Source: a bacterium
GTDB lineage: Bacteria > Eremiobacterota > Eremiobacteria > Baltobacterales > Baltobacteraceae
NCBI GenBank assembly: GCA_021781095.1
Contig: JAJXXM010000039.1
Span: 1-7,934 of the forward strand
DNA length: 7,934 nucleotides
Direction of reading: 5' to 3'
This document shows positions 1 through 6,198 of this stretch, piece after piece; positions within the stretch are counted from its first letter, which is position 1, and every line of letters begins with the position of its first letter. The position numbers and the translations under genes were made by a program. Below the pieces are notes generated by a model, which ran no database searches, was not told the origin of the DNA, and saw only the letters and a program-made list of their open reading frames with translations.

Positions 1-1
1 T

Positions 2-631
2 AAATCCAATTCGATACATAAAGTCACGATCATTCCGCGCGGAATGGAGCTCGGCATTACGTGGTCGCTGCCCGAGGACGACCGTCACAGCGTTACGCGC
101 GAGGAATTGCTCTCCGATATTACGATGGCGCTCGGGGGGCGGCTCGCCGAGGAGATTCAATTCGGCGACGTGACGACCGGGGCGAGCAACGATTTCGAAA
201 AGGCGACCCAACTCGCGCGACGCATGGTCACGCAGTACGGCATGAGCGATCTCGGCCCGATCCAATACGGGCGCGGCGCGCACCAGGTCTTCCTCGGCCG
301 CGATTTCGGCGAGGAGCGCAATTACTCCGAAGAGGTCGCGAGCAAAATCGACTCGGAGGTCCGGCGTATCGTCGAAACCTGTTACGAACGCGGGCGCCAG
401 CTGCTCACGGCGAATTGGGATAAAGTGGAGCGCATGGTGGCCTCCTTGCTGGAGCACGAGACCGTCGAGGCCGACGAGGTCATCGCGATCGTCGAGGGGC
501 GTCCCTACGACCGCGATGCGGTCGACGTGGCGCCCGAGGCTCCGCAACCACCGGATCGCTCGCTCGGGCTCCCCGCAGATCGCGGCGACGCGCATCGCCT
601 TCCGCCGACGATCTCGCCGGAGCCGGCGTGA
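2..631 (+). CDS. ftsH: ATP-dependent zinc metalloprotease FtsH, C-terminal part (5' end outside window)
   Basis: This is the end of the M41 peptidase domain of FtsH, the membrane-anchored AAA+ protease that degrades misassembled membrane proteins and some regulators. The open frame runs from the window edge, and its first in-frame ATG (44) is internal: the residues before it (IHKVTIIPRG) are the conserved stretch just after the HExxH zinc site, which must lie about ten codons upstream of the window. Visible motifs are the LPEDDR block, ALGGRLAEEI, and GASND with its Asp at 191-193, known in this family as the third zinc ligand. ARRMVTQYGMSD follows, then the helical C-terminus (LLEHETVEADEV). 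After about nt 500 comes a roughly 40-residue Pro/Asp-rich tail with no recognisable domain. The stop overlaps the GTG start of the next gene by 4 nt. The AAA+ module and membrane segments cannot be seen. The family call is very secure. Confidence 0.97.
   Translation, partial: KSNSIHKVTIIPRGMELGITWSLPEDDRHSVTREELLSDITMALGGRLAEEIQFGDVTTGASNDFEKATQLARRMVTQYGMSDLGPIQYGRGAHQVFLGRDFGEERNYSEEVASKIDSEVRRIVETCYERGRQLLTANWDKVERMVASLLEHETVEADEVIAIVEGRPYDRDAVDVAPEAPQPPDRSLGLPADRGDAHRLPPTISPEPA
619..622 (+). promoter_or_regulatory. Shine-Dalgarno site for the first M16-like gene
   Basis: GGAG lies inside the ftsH coding sequence, five bases before the GTG at 628. It supports that GTG as the real start and fits reinitiation by ribosomes finishing ftsH. 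Seen directly; the function is inferred. Confidence 0.55.
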
Positions 632-1911
632 GGCGCCTCGCTCCCGCGCTCCTCGCGGTCGCCATCCTCCTACCGACGCTTGGCGGCGTTCGTGCGCGTG
701 CCGAGACCCCCATCGCGCTCGGACATCTGCAGAGCGGCGCGAGCTACTCTATCGCCGCCGACCCCACTTCGCCGACTGCGGCGATCGGTCTCTGGCTGCA
801 CGTCCCGGCGAGTGGCTACTCGTTCGATAGTCCCGGCATCGCCGATCTTGCCGCGCACGCCCTCGCCGACGCGCCGATCGTTGGTGGGCGCTCGCTTCGC
901 GAGATCGTCGAGAGCGTCGGCGGCACGATCGAAATCGAGCCATCGCCGAACCTCCTCGGGATCAGCATCGTGGTTCCCAAAGCGGAGGCCTCGTCGACGG
1001 TACGTGCGTTGGCAGAGGCCTATTTTACGGGAACGATCGACGCGAAGTCGCTCGACGAAGCGCGTCACGAAACCAGCGTGCGCGCCGTCGAGGAACGCTT
1101 CAACATTGAAAACGAATTGCAGACGCGGCTCTTCGCCGCGCTTTTTTCGAACGGTCCGATGCACGTGCCGGTCTATCCGAACTCCGCATCCTCGCTCGAC
1201 GCGATTCATCTGCAGCAGGTCCAACGTTACGCCGAACGCGCCTTCCGGCCGGGGAACGCGAGCCTCTCCTTCGCCGGAGCGGTCGAATCATCGTTGCTAA
1301 AGCAAGTAGCTGCGGTCGGGCGCACGGGATACGACGCGCCGATCGATTCGCCGCTGGCCCAATCCGCGGCAACGCAAGCCGTTCGGGGCTCGAGTTCGGC
1401 GATCGCCATCGGGTTTGCGGGCCCGCCGATCTCGTCGCGCGACGATGCCACCGCACTCGATTTCGTCGCCTCGGCGCTGCTCGACAAACAACTCGGTCGG
1501 GCGCTTCCGCTCCCCGCCGGGGGCGTGGCGGTCGCACGATTCGTGACGCTCCAAGGGACCGGCGTCTTCACGATTTTCGGCGTCGGGAACGATCCAAAAA
1601 AGTTGGAGGGCGTACTCCTCGACGATCTCGCGCGCCTGCGTGCGCCGCTCTCGCGCCCACGCTTCGACCGCTTGCTCCGCGCGTTTCGTTTTCACATTGC
1701 GTCGGCGATCGACGTGCCGCAGGGACTCGCCGATAATCTCGGATGGTATGCGGCATCGGGCGACGCAGAATACGCTCCGGGGTTGCCGGGGGGAGAGTAC
1801 GCGCGCAGCATCTCGCGTTTAACTCCCGATCGCGTTGCGGCCGCAGTGCGGCGCTATCTCGAACGTCCGACCACGATCCTCATGACCGCCATCGCAGAAA
1901 AGAACGCATGA
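628..1911 (+). CDS. Secreted M16 (insulinase-like) peptidase homologue, catalytically degenerate, copy 1
   Basis: The 427-residue protein has the length of a bacterial M16B subunit with its two homologous halves. Residues 1-26 form a Sec signal peptide: MRR, a hydrophobic core, then a likely cleavage after ARA before ETP. The zinc motif of active M16 enzymes, HxxEH within GLxHxxEH, should fall at residues 70-77. Here it reads GIADLAAH, so the first His is Asp73 and the catalytic Glu is Ala76; only His77 remains. An acidic pair (E155-E156) lies near where the third zinc ligand would be. The typical FRPGNASLSFAG block around residues 205-217 closes the N-terminal half, and a C-terminal M16 half follows. 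The start is GTG in a GTGA overlap with the ftsH stop, preceded by GGAG. It probably acts outside the cytoplasmic membrane, perhaps as half of a heterodimer with the next gene product, in peptide binding or chaperoning rather than hydrolysis (inference). Confidence 0.88.
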   Translation: MRRLAPALLAVAILLPTLGGVRARAETPIALGHLQSGASYSIAADPTSPTAAIGLWLHVPASGYSFDSPGIADLAAHALADAPIVGGRSLREIVESVGGTIEIEPSPNLLGISIVVPKAEASSTVRALAEAYFTGTIDAKSLDEARHETSVRAVEERFNIENELQTRLFAALFSNGPMHVPVYPNSASSLDAIHLQQVQRYAERAFRPGNASLSFAGAVESSLLKQVAAVGRTGYDAPIDSPLAQSAATQAVRGSSSAIAIGFAGPPISSRDDATALDFVASALLDKQLGRALPLPAGGVAVARFVTLQGTGVFTIFGVGNDPKKLEGVLLDDLARLRAPLSRPRFDRLLRAFRFHIASAIDVPQGLADNLGWYAASGDAEYAPGLPGGEYARSISRLTPDRVAAAVRRYLERPTTILMTAIAEKNA

Positions 1912-3203
1912 CCAAACGCTATTTTTCGATCGCGCTGACGCTCGCATTCGCCGCATCCTTGGCCGCCGTTCCGTTCCGCGCCCGCGCGGAGAGCGGCGCG
2001 CTCTCCGAGGCGTTGCCGGTCCGGCCGGTGACGTTCGTGCAAATCGACCTCCACGCCGGGCTCGACCGTCAACGCGAGAGCGAGAACGGTATCGCCGCCC
2101 TCGACGCGCACTTGCTCGCTCGGACGCCGGTCGAGGTCGGGGGCCTCTCGCTGCCGCTCGAAGAGGCGATTCGATCCGAGGGTGGTGCGCTGGGAATCCA
2201 CGTTCACGACGACCGCGTGGCGATCGAACTCGCGGGGCTTCCCGAAGCGATGCCGAGGCTGCTCGACGTCTTGGCCGTGGCGATGAATGCGCCGGACTTT
2301 TCGCTCGCCGCGGTGACCGCGGCGCGGCGCGCCTTGCTCGATCGTATCGCCGAGCGCCAGCAAAATAATTGGGAGCTCGCCACCGAAATGCTGCGGCGCT
2401 CGCTCGCACGCTCCGGGAATCTCGCGATGCCGCGCGATGGGACCCCCTTCTCGGTGCAACACCTTTCGATCGCGCAAGCTCGCGCGTTCTATCTCTGGAA
2501 TTATCGTCGGGGCGATATCACGAGTACGATCGTCGGTAAGCGCGCGCCGGGGCTTCGCGCCGCGCTCGCGCGCATTTCGGCCGCACTGCCCGGCGGCACG
2601 TCGCCGAGCGTGAGTTCGCCGCCGCTCGTTCTCGACGCGTCGAGCCTCATTTTGCGCACGACTCGTCCGACGCTCTCGACCTTGATCGTCGCCTCGTTTC
2701 TCGCTCCGAAACCGACCTCTGCGGATTTCCCCGCGATGCTGGTGGAAGCGGCGCTGATGAAACGCATTCTCGCCGAGACGGCGGGGCTGCCGAAGGGACT
2801 CGACGCTTACTACCTGAGCCGGTCGTACGGCGCGCGCTATCGCTCGCTCGGCGGCCGTCCACAACTCCTGCTCTACGCATCGGGCGCGGTCGGGCATCCC
2901 GACCAACTCATCGGCGGAGCGCTCGCGCTGTCGCAGATGATCGGCTCGGGGAAACTGCACGGCAACATCGATCGCTTAAAATCGCAGGCGATCGGCGACT
3001 TCGCGCGGCAGGAAAGCGATCCGCGCGTGCGGTTACGGTTGCTACGCATCTATCGCGCGGCCGGAGGCACCGGCGATCCCGTCGCGCGGACGATTGCGGC
3101 GATCGCAAAGGTGACGCCCGCCGATCTCGCTCGCGTCGCCAAGCGCTATCTCGTGCATCCCACTATCGCCGTCGTGCAGGGAAGCGACGGAAGCGGCTCC
3201 TGA
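1908..3203 (+). CDS. Secreted M16 (insulinase-like) peptidase homologue, catalytically degenerate, copy 2
   Basis: This 431-residue protein starts at the ATG of an ATGA overlap with the preceding M16 gene. The frame stays open upstream to an ATG at 1743, but that region codes for the first M16 protein, and the 1908 start gives a clean Sec signal peptide (MTKRYFS, hydrophobic core, cleavage after RARA near residue 28). The HxxEH position, residues 61-68, reads GIAALDAH: the first His is Ala64, the catalytic Glu is Ala67, and only His68 is kept. Asp145 may stand where the third ligand Glu would be. The C-terminal half contains the block SYGARYRSLGG with Arg and Tyr, a region that in non-catalytic M16 partners helps shape the peptide site. 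Sequence similarity to the first copy is low, so any duplication is old. The protein is probably secreted and pairs with its neighbour (inference). The ribosome site is poor (AGAAAAG), consistent with translational coupling. Confidence 0.86.
   Translation: MTKRYFSIALTLAFAASLAAVPFRARAESGALSEALPVRPVTFVQIDLHAGLDRQRESENGIAALDAHLLARTPVEVGGLSLPLEEAIRSEGGALGIHVHDDRVAIELAGLPEAMPRLLDVLAVAMNAPDFSLAAVTAARRALLDRIAERQQNNWELATEMLRRSLARSGNLAMPRDGTPFSVQHLSIAQARAFYLWNYRRGDITSTIVGKRAPGLRAALARISAALPGGTSPSVSSPPLVLDASSLILRTTRPTLSTLIVASFLAPKPTSADFPAMLVEAALMKRILAETAGLPKGLDAYYLSRSYGARYRSLGGRPQLLLYASGAVGHPDQLIGGALALSQMIGSGKLHGNIDRLKSQAIGDFARQESDPRVRLRLLRIYRAAGGTGDPVARTIAAIAKVTPADLARVAKRYLVHPTIAVVQGSDGSGS
3189..3193 (+). 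promoter_or_regulatory. Shine-Dalgarno site supporting the CTG start
   Basis: GGAAG lies six bases before the CTG at 3200, within the last codons of the second M16 gene. It gives normal initiation spacing for CTG. Nothing upstream in that frame offers ATG, GTG or TTG in the last 60 bases I read. Seen directly; its use is inferred. Confidence 0.5.
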
Positions 3204-4279
3204 AGCTCGCACTCGTCCACGACTATCTCAATCAACGCGGCGGAGCGGAGCGCGTTTTCGCGACGCTCGCCGCGGCATTCCCCGACGCGCCGATCTATAC
3301 GGCATTTTACGACGAGTCGCGGACCGGCGATTGGTTTGCCGGGCGGACGATCCACCGTTCCTGGCTCTCCGGCATGCCGTGGATACGCTCGCATTTTCGA
3401 TGGTACGCGCCGTTTTATCCGAGCGCGTTCGAGCGGTTTGATTTCTCCGGCTACGACGCGATCCTCAGTTCGTCGTCGGCGTGGGCGAAAGGCGTGCGCG
3501 TCCCGAAGGGGTGCGTACATCTCTGTTACCTCCATTCGGTGAGTCGCTTTCTTTTCGATTACGATGCGTACGTCGGTGGGCTCGGCGTCGGCATGCTCGC
3601 CCGTCCGCTCGTTGGAGCGTTGGTGCGCTGGGATTTGCGCGCGGCGCAACGCCCGACCGAAATGATTGCAAACTCGCGCACGACGGCGCAACGTGCCGAG
3701 CGCTATTACGGCCGTCACCTCGACGTCCTCCACCCACCGGTCGATGTCGAACGCTTTTCCAAACCTCGCACGCCGGGCGACGCCTTTCTCGTCGTCGCAC
3801 GTCTGCTGCCGTACAAACGCGTCGATCTCGCCATCGATGCGGCGCGTATGTCGGGTTTGCCGCTCCGTATCGTCGGCGACGGGCCGATGCGCGCCGCACT
3901 CGAAGGTCGCGCGCAGGGAGCGCCGGTACGCTTTCTCGGCGAGCGCGGCGACGGCGAGATCGCCGACGAACTCTCTCGCGCGCGTGCCGTGATCGTTCCT
4001 GGAGTTGAGGATTTCGGTTTGATGCCGCTGGAGGCGGCCGCGAGTGGAACGCCGAGTATCGCGTTTCGCGCCGGCGGTGCGACCGAGAGCATCGTCGAGG
4101 GAGCGACGGGGACGTTCTTCGATCGCCCCACCGCACAAGATCTCGCGGAGGCGATGCGAGCCTTCGACCAGGAGCGCTTCGATACGGCGAGGCTTCGCGC
4201 GCATGCGGCGGCATTTTCCACCCAACGCTTCGTCGCCACGATTCGCGAGCGTCTCGGCGCGCTGCTCGATGCTCGCTAA
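3200..4279 (+). CDS. GT4-family glycosyltransferase (WbaZ-like), apparent CTG start
   Basis: This 359-residue GT-B fold transferase would move a sugar from a nucleotide-sugar donor onto a growing surface glycan on the cytoplasmic side of the membrane; donor and acceptor cannot be told from sequence. The N-terminus KLALVHDYLNQRGGAERVF is the conserved first strand and glycine loop of the family. It lies well upstream of the first ATG (3374), and the only plausible initiator before it is CTG at 3200, in a CTGA overlap with the preceding stop and behind GGAAG. Starting at 3374 would delete 58 residues of the acceptor domain. Other markers are LSSSSAWAKGV, IANSRTTAQRAERYYG, the inter-domain VLHPPVDVERF, VVARLLPYKRVDLAI opening the donor domain, IVGDGPM, and the EX7E motif with Glu270 and Glu278, followed by ASGTPSIAF and GGATESI. 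The length is normal for the family. The next gene overlaps its end by 11 nt. Confidence 0.93.
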   Translation: MKLALVHDYLNQRGGAERVFATLAAAFPDAPIYTAFYDESRTGDWFAGRTIHRSWLSGMPWIRSHFRWYAPFYPSAFERFDFSGYDAILSSSSAWAKGVRVPKGCVHLCYLHSVSRFLFDYDAYVGGLGVGMLARPLVGALVRWDLRAAQRPTEMIANSRTTAQRAERYYGRHLDVLHPPVDVERFSKPRTPGDAFLVVARLLPYKRVDLAIDAARMSGLPLRIVGDGPMRAALEGRAQGAPVRFLGERGDGEIADELSRARAVIVPGVEDFGLMPLEAAASGTPSIAFRAGGATESIVEGATGTFFDRPTAQDLAEAMRAFDQERFDTARLRAHAAAFSTQRFVATIRERLGALLDAR

Positions 4280-4286
4280 TTTTTTT
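4245..4286 (+). terminator. Terminator-like hairpin with T7 tract spanning the GT4/GT9-like junction
   Basis: The arms GCGAGCGTC (4245-4253) and GATGCTCGC (4268-4276) can form a 9-bp stem with one G-U pair and a 14-base loop. TAA (the GT4 stop, 4277-4279) and seven T (4280-4286) follow. The geometry resembles an intrinsic terminator, but it lies inside coding sequence of both genes, and the 3' arm contains the ATG of the downstream gene. Translating ribosomes would melt it. It could therefore act as a conditional terminator or a translational-coupling gate, or be coincidental, since the T tract also encodes Phe-Phe. Confidence 0.45.
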
Positions 4287-5432
4287 CCGCGCCATCCGTC
4301 GATCGCTCCGAACCTTCCGCGCGCGACGCTACGTGCGTTCGACGAGCGAAACGGCGATTTTTCGCGGCTCGGCGGCGAGCGCGTCGCGATCTATTGGCCG
4401 CATGGATTCGGCGACTGGGTCCATTTCGGTGCGATCGCGCCGTTGCTCTCGCCGGAGAACGCCTACGCGATCTTTCGCATCGGCGATGATTTCAGCGCGC
4501 TCTTTACCGGCGCTCGCCCGGTGGAGGCGTTGCCGTCGGGAATTCGCGCGATCGGTGATGGGGCGGATCTCGGTGCCCGGCACCTCGGACTGAACTGGAA
4601 GCGATTGCGAGGACGGAGAGAGACGATCGCCTTGCCGGCTTCACTTCGCGAGGCGTTCGAACGATTCGCTCCGACCGCGCTGCTCTATACGGATTACCCC
4701 GAGCCCGAAGGGGGGCTCGCCTTTCCCTACCACACCAAGGCGCGGGCGCTCGCGCGCGCGCTCGTCTCCGCAGAGCGCCTCGCGCGGTTCGATCTGGCGC
4801 AGCCGCTTCCGCAGTCGATCTCCTTTGCGGTCCCCCCGGAGCTCCAACGCCGTTTCGACGCGGTACTCGCGCGATACGTCGACCCTGGCGATCGCGTGCT
4901 GCTCGTGGCGACGAGCGGGCATACCGAGCCGGCGAAAGCATGGCCCGCGGCCGACGCAACGGCGTTCGTGGAGATGGCGCGCGCTCGCGATCCCCGCATC
5001 AGAACGATCGCCTTCGGCGAGCCCGATGAGGGGACGAGCGCGACCGATCGGCGCGGGGCAACGGTCGCTTTTCGGAGCCTCGCAGCGGAGCTCGACGCTC
5101 CCTTCGCCGACGTCTTGCGCGCGTTGATGGCGAGGAGCCATGCGTTCGTCGGCGTTCCGGCCGGGCCGTTGCATGCCGTCGCCGCTCGCGGGGGAATTCC
5201 GTTGGTCGGTCTCTGGTTCGCACATTATCCGACGTGGTACGACGAACCCAATGCGCTCGCGCTGCATCTCGTCGGAGCGCGGCCGATCGCCCGCGGTTTT
5301 CACCGCCGCCCCGCATCGACGACGTTACCTCCGAGTCTCGAACACCGCATCGAACATCTCGATACGGAGCGCATCGCTCCGGAAGCGGTTCTCGACGCAC
5401 TCGCGCGCCTCGGCGCGATCAGTGGCTCCTAA
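4269..5432 (+). CDS. GT9-like glycosyltransferase (ADP-heptose:LPS heptosyltransferase-type)
   Basis: The protein has 387 residues. After a short leader, VAIYWPHGFGDWVHFGAIAPL (residues 39-59) matches the first strand and GxGD loop that opens the N-terminal domain in the heptosyltransferase family, with Asp49. A GT-B linker follows, then VLLVATSGHTEPAKAWP (a strand and donor-side loop), a FAFGEP-like strand, FRSLA, and FVGVPAGPLHAVAARGGIPLVGLW around residues 293-315. That last block corresponds to the family's D-S/T-G-P-x-H signature, with Pro-Ala in place of the acidic/hydroxyl pair but Gly299, Pro300 and His302 kept. It probably adds a heptose or other sugar to lipopolysaccharide or an exopolysaccharide, working with the GT4 enzyme just upstream. 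The start overlaps that gene by 11 nt and has no visible ribosome site, so translation is probably coupled; an ATG at 4203 is a less likely alternative. The 3' end overlaps the opposing CPBP gene by 14 nt. Confidence 0.82.
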   Translation: MLANFFPRHPSIAPNLPRATLRAFDERNGDFSRLGGERVAIYWPHGFGDWVHFGAIAPLLSPENAYAIFRIGDDFSALFTGARPVEALPSGIRAIGDGADLGARHLGLNWKRLRGRRETIALPASLREAFERFAPTALLYTDYPEPEGGLAFPYHTKARALARALVSAERLARFDLAQPLPQSISFAVPPELQRRFDAVLARYVDPGDRVLLVATSGHTEPAKAWPAADATAFVEMARARDPRIRTIAFGEPDEGTSATDRRGATVAFRSLAAELDAPFADVLRALMARSHAFVGVPAGPLHAVAARGGIPLVGLWFAHYPTWYDEPNALALHLVGARPIARGFHRRPASTTLPPSLEHRIEHLDTERIAPEAVLDALARLGAISGS

Positions 5433-6198
5433 GGGTGGAGAGCGCGGTAAAAGCGACGGCGTTAAACGAGGCGTGCGCGATCATCGAGGCGACCAGGTTC
5501 TTCGAGCGATAGTACACGGTGGCGAGGACGAATCCGACGAGCGTTAGCGGAAGAAAAAGTTCGAGATCTCCATGAGCCGCTCCGAAGAGAATCGAACTGA
5601 AGATCGCTCCGACCCAAAAATTTCCATAGCGTAAACCGAGGTTGAAAAGAAATCCGCGAAAGATCAACTCTTCGGCGATCGGCGCGACGACGACTCCGTA
5701 TAAAACGAACGCCACTAATACGGGGGTGTGTCGAATACTTTCGAACATCTTCGCCACGTCTTGCACGTGGTGGGGATGATGGGAGAGGTGCTCGACGGCG
5801 AACGAACCGAAATCTCCGACGATAAACGCAGCGACGAAACCGCCGAGGGCGTAGAGCAAGGCGCGCGTCGAAGGAACGCGCAGGCCGAGTTCTTCCCACG
5901 AATAGAGCGCGATGCGCGGAAGCATCGCCATCAATCCGAAGATCGGCGGTAATTCGAAAGCGAGCTGGGCGACGAGCACCGCCGTGACCGGTAGGTTTTT
6001 CGGCGAGTGGGCGAGGATCGTCAGGATCGATGGGTCGAGCGCGATGTAGAAGAGCAGCGCGAGGATCGCGCAGGCGACCGCCAAGCCGATGAGGCCGAAA
6101 ACGAGTAGCGCGACCGAGGAGCCTTTAAATGCCCCTTCCCGCCAATGCGTCGGCCAACCGGGCGAAAGTACCGATGTCGAGCCGTTCTCCGCGTTCAT
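5419..6198 (-). CDS. CPBP-family intramembrane metalloprotease
   Basis: This 259-residue, strongly hydrophobic protein has several predicted membrane helices, the first at about residues 27-53. The three signatures of the CPBP (CAAX protease/bacteriocin-processing, Abi) family are present in order: EExxxR (Glu176, Glu177, Arg181 in APIAEELIFRG), FxxxH (Phe205, His209 in LFGAAH), and HxxxN (His242, Asn246 in IAHASFN). These residues are expected to bind the metal and catalyse cleavage within the membrane; the substrate is unknown. A His-rich loop (HLSHHPHH, residues 137-144) precedes the catalytic half. The ATG at 6198 lies 74 nt inside rsmA. No ATG, GTG or TTG follows before the first helix, so the long overlap looks real, and GGGA at 6208-6211 could be its ribosome site. 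The 3' end overlaps the convergent GT9-like gene. Confidence 0.93.
   Translation of the reverse strand: MNAENGSTSVLSPGWPTHWREGAFKGSSVALLVFGLIGLAVACAILALLFYIALDPSILTILAHSPKNLPVTAVLVAQLAFELPPIFGLMAMLPRIALYSWEELGLRVPSTRALLYALGGFVAAFIVGDFGSFAVEHLSHHPHHVQDVAKMFESIRHTPVLVAFVLYGVVVAPIAEELIFRGFLFNLGLRYGNFWVGAIFSSILFGAAHGDLELFLPLTLVGFVLATVYYRSKNLVASMIAHASFNAVAFTALSTLRSH

Noticed and set aside
1743..1907. Upstream in-frame start for the second M16 gene
   Set aside because: The extension overlaps the first M16 gene and would bury the clear signal peptide beginning at 1908.
1854..2960. Long minus-strand open frame opposite the second M16 gene (368 codons)
   Set aside because: It lies antisense to a well-supported gene, its translation is Arg-rich with no recognisable domain, and such shadows are expected in GC-rich coding DNA.
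628..3203. M16 genes as decaying pseudogenes
   Set aside because: Both frames are intact and full length with signal peptides and coupled starts, so loss of the catalytic residues looks like a change of function, not decay.
3146..4225. Long minus-strand open frame opposite the GT4 gene (359 codons)
   Set aside because: The plus strand encodes a clear glycosyltransferase with all motifs; the antisense product is Arg-rich and low in hydrophobic residues.
4044..4268. Upstream starts (ATG 4044 or 4203) for the GT9-like gene
   Set aside because: They would add Arg- and Pro-rich residues read from the GT4 gene in another frame; 4269 gives a compact overlap and a sensible N-terminus, though 4203 is not strictly excluded.
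4700..4719. Inverted repeat with 7-bp arms and 6-base loop (CGAGCCC / GGGCTCG)
   Set aside because: It lies within the GT9-like coding sequence with no T tract after it; a chance hairpin is likely at this G+C.
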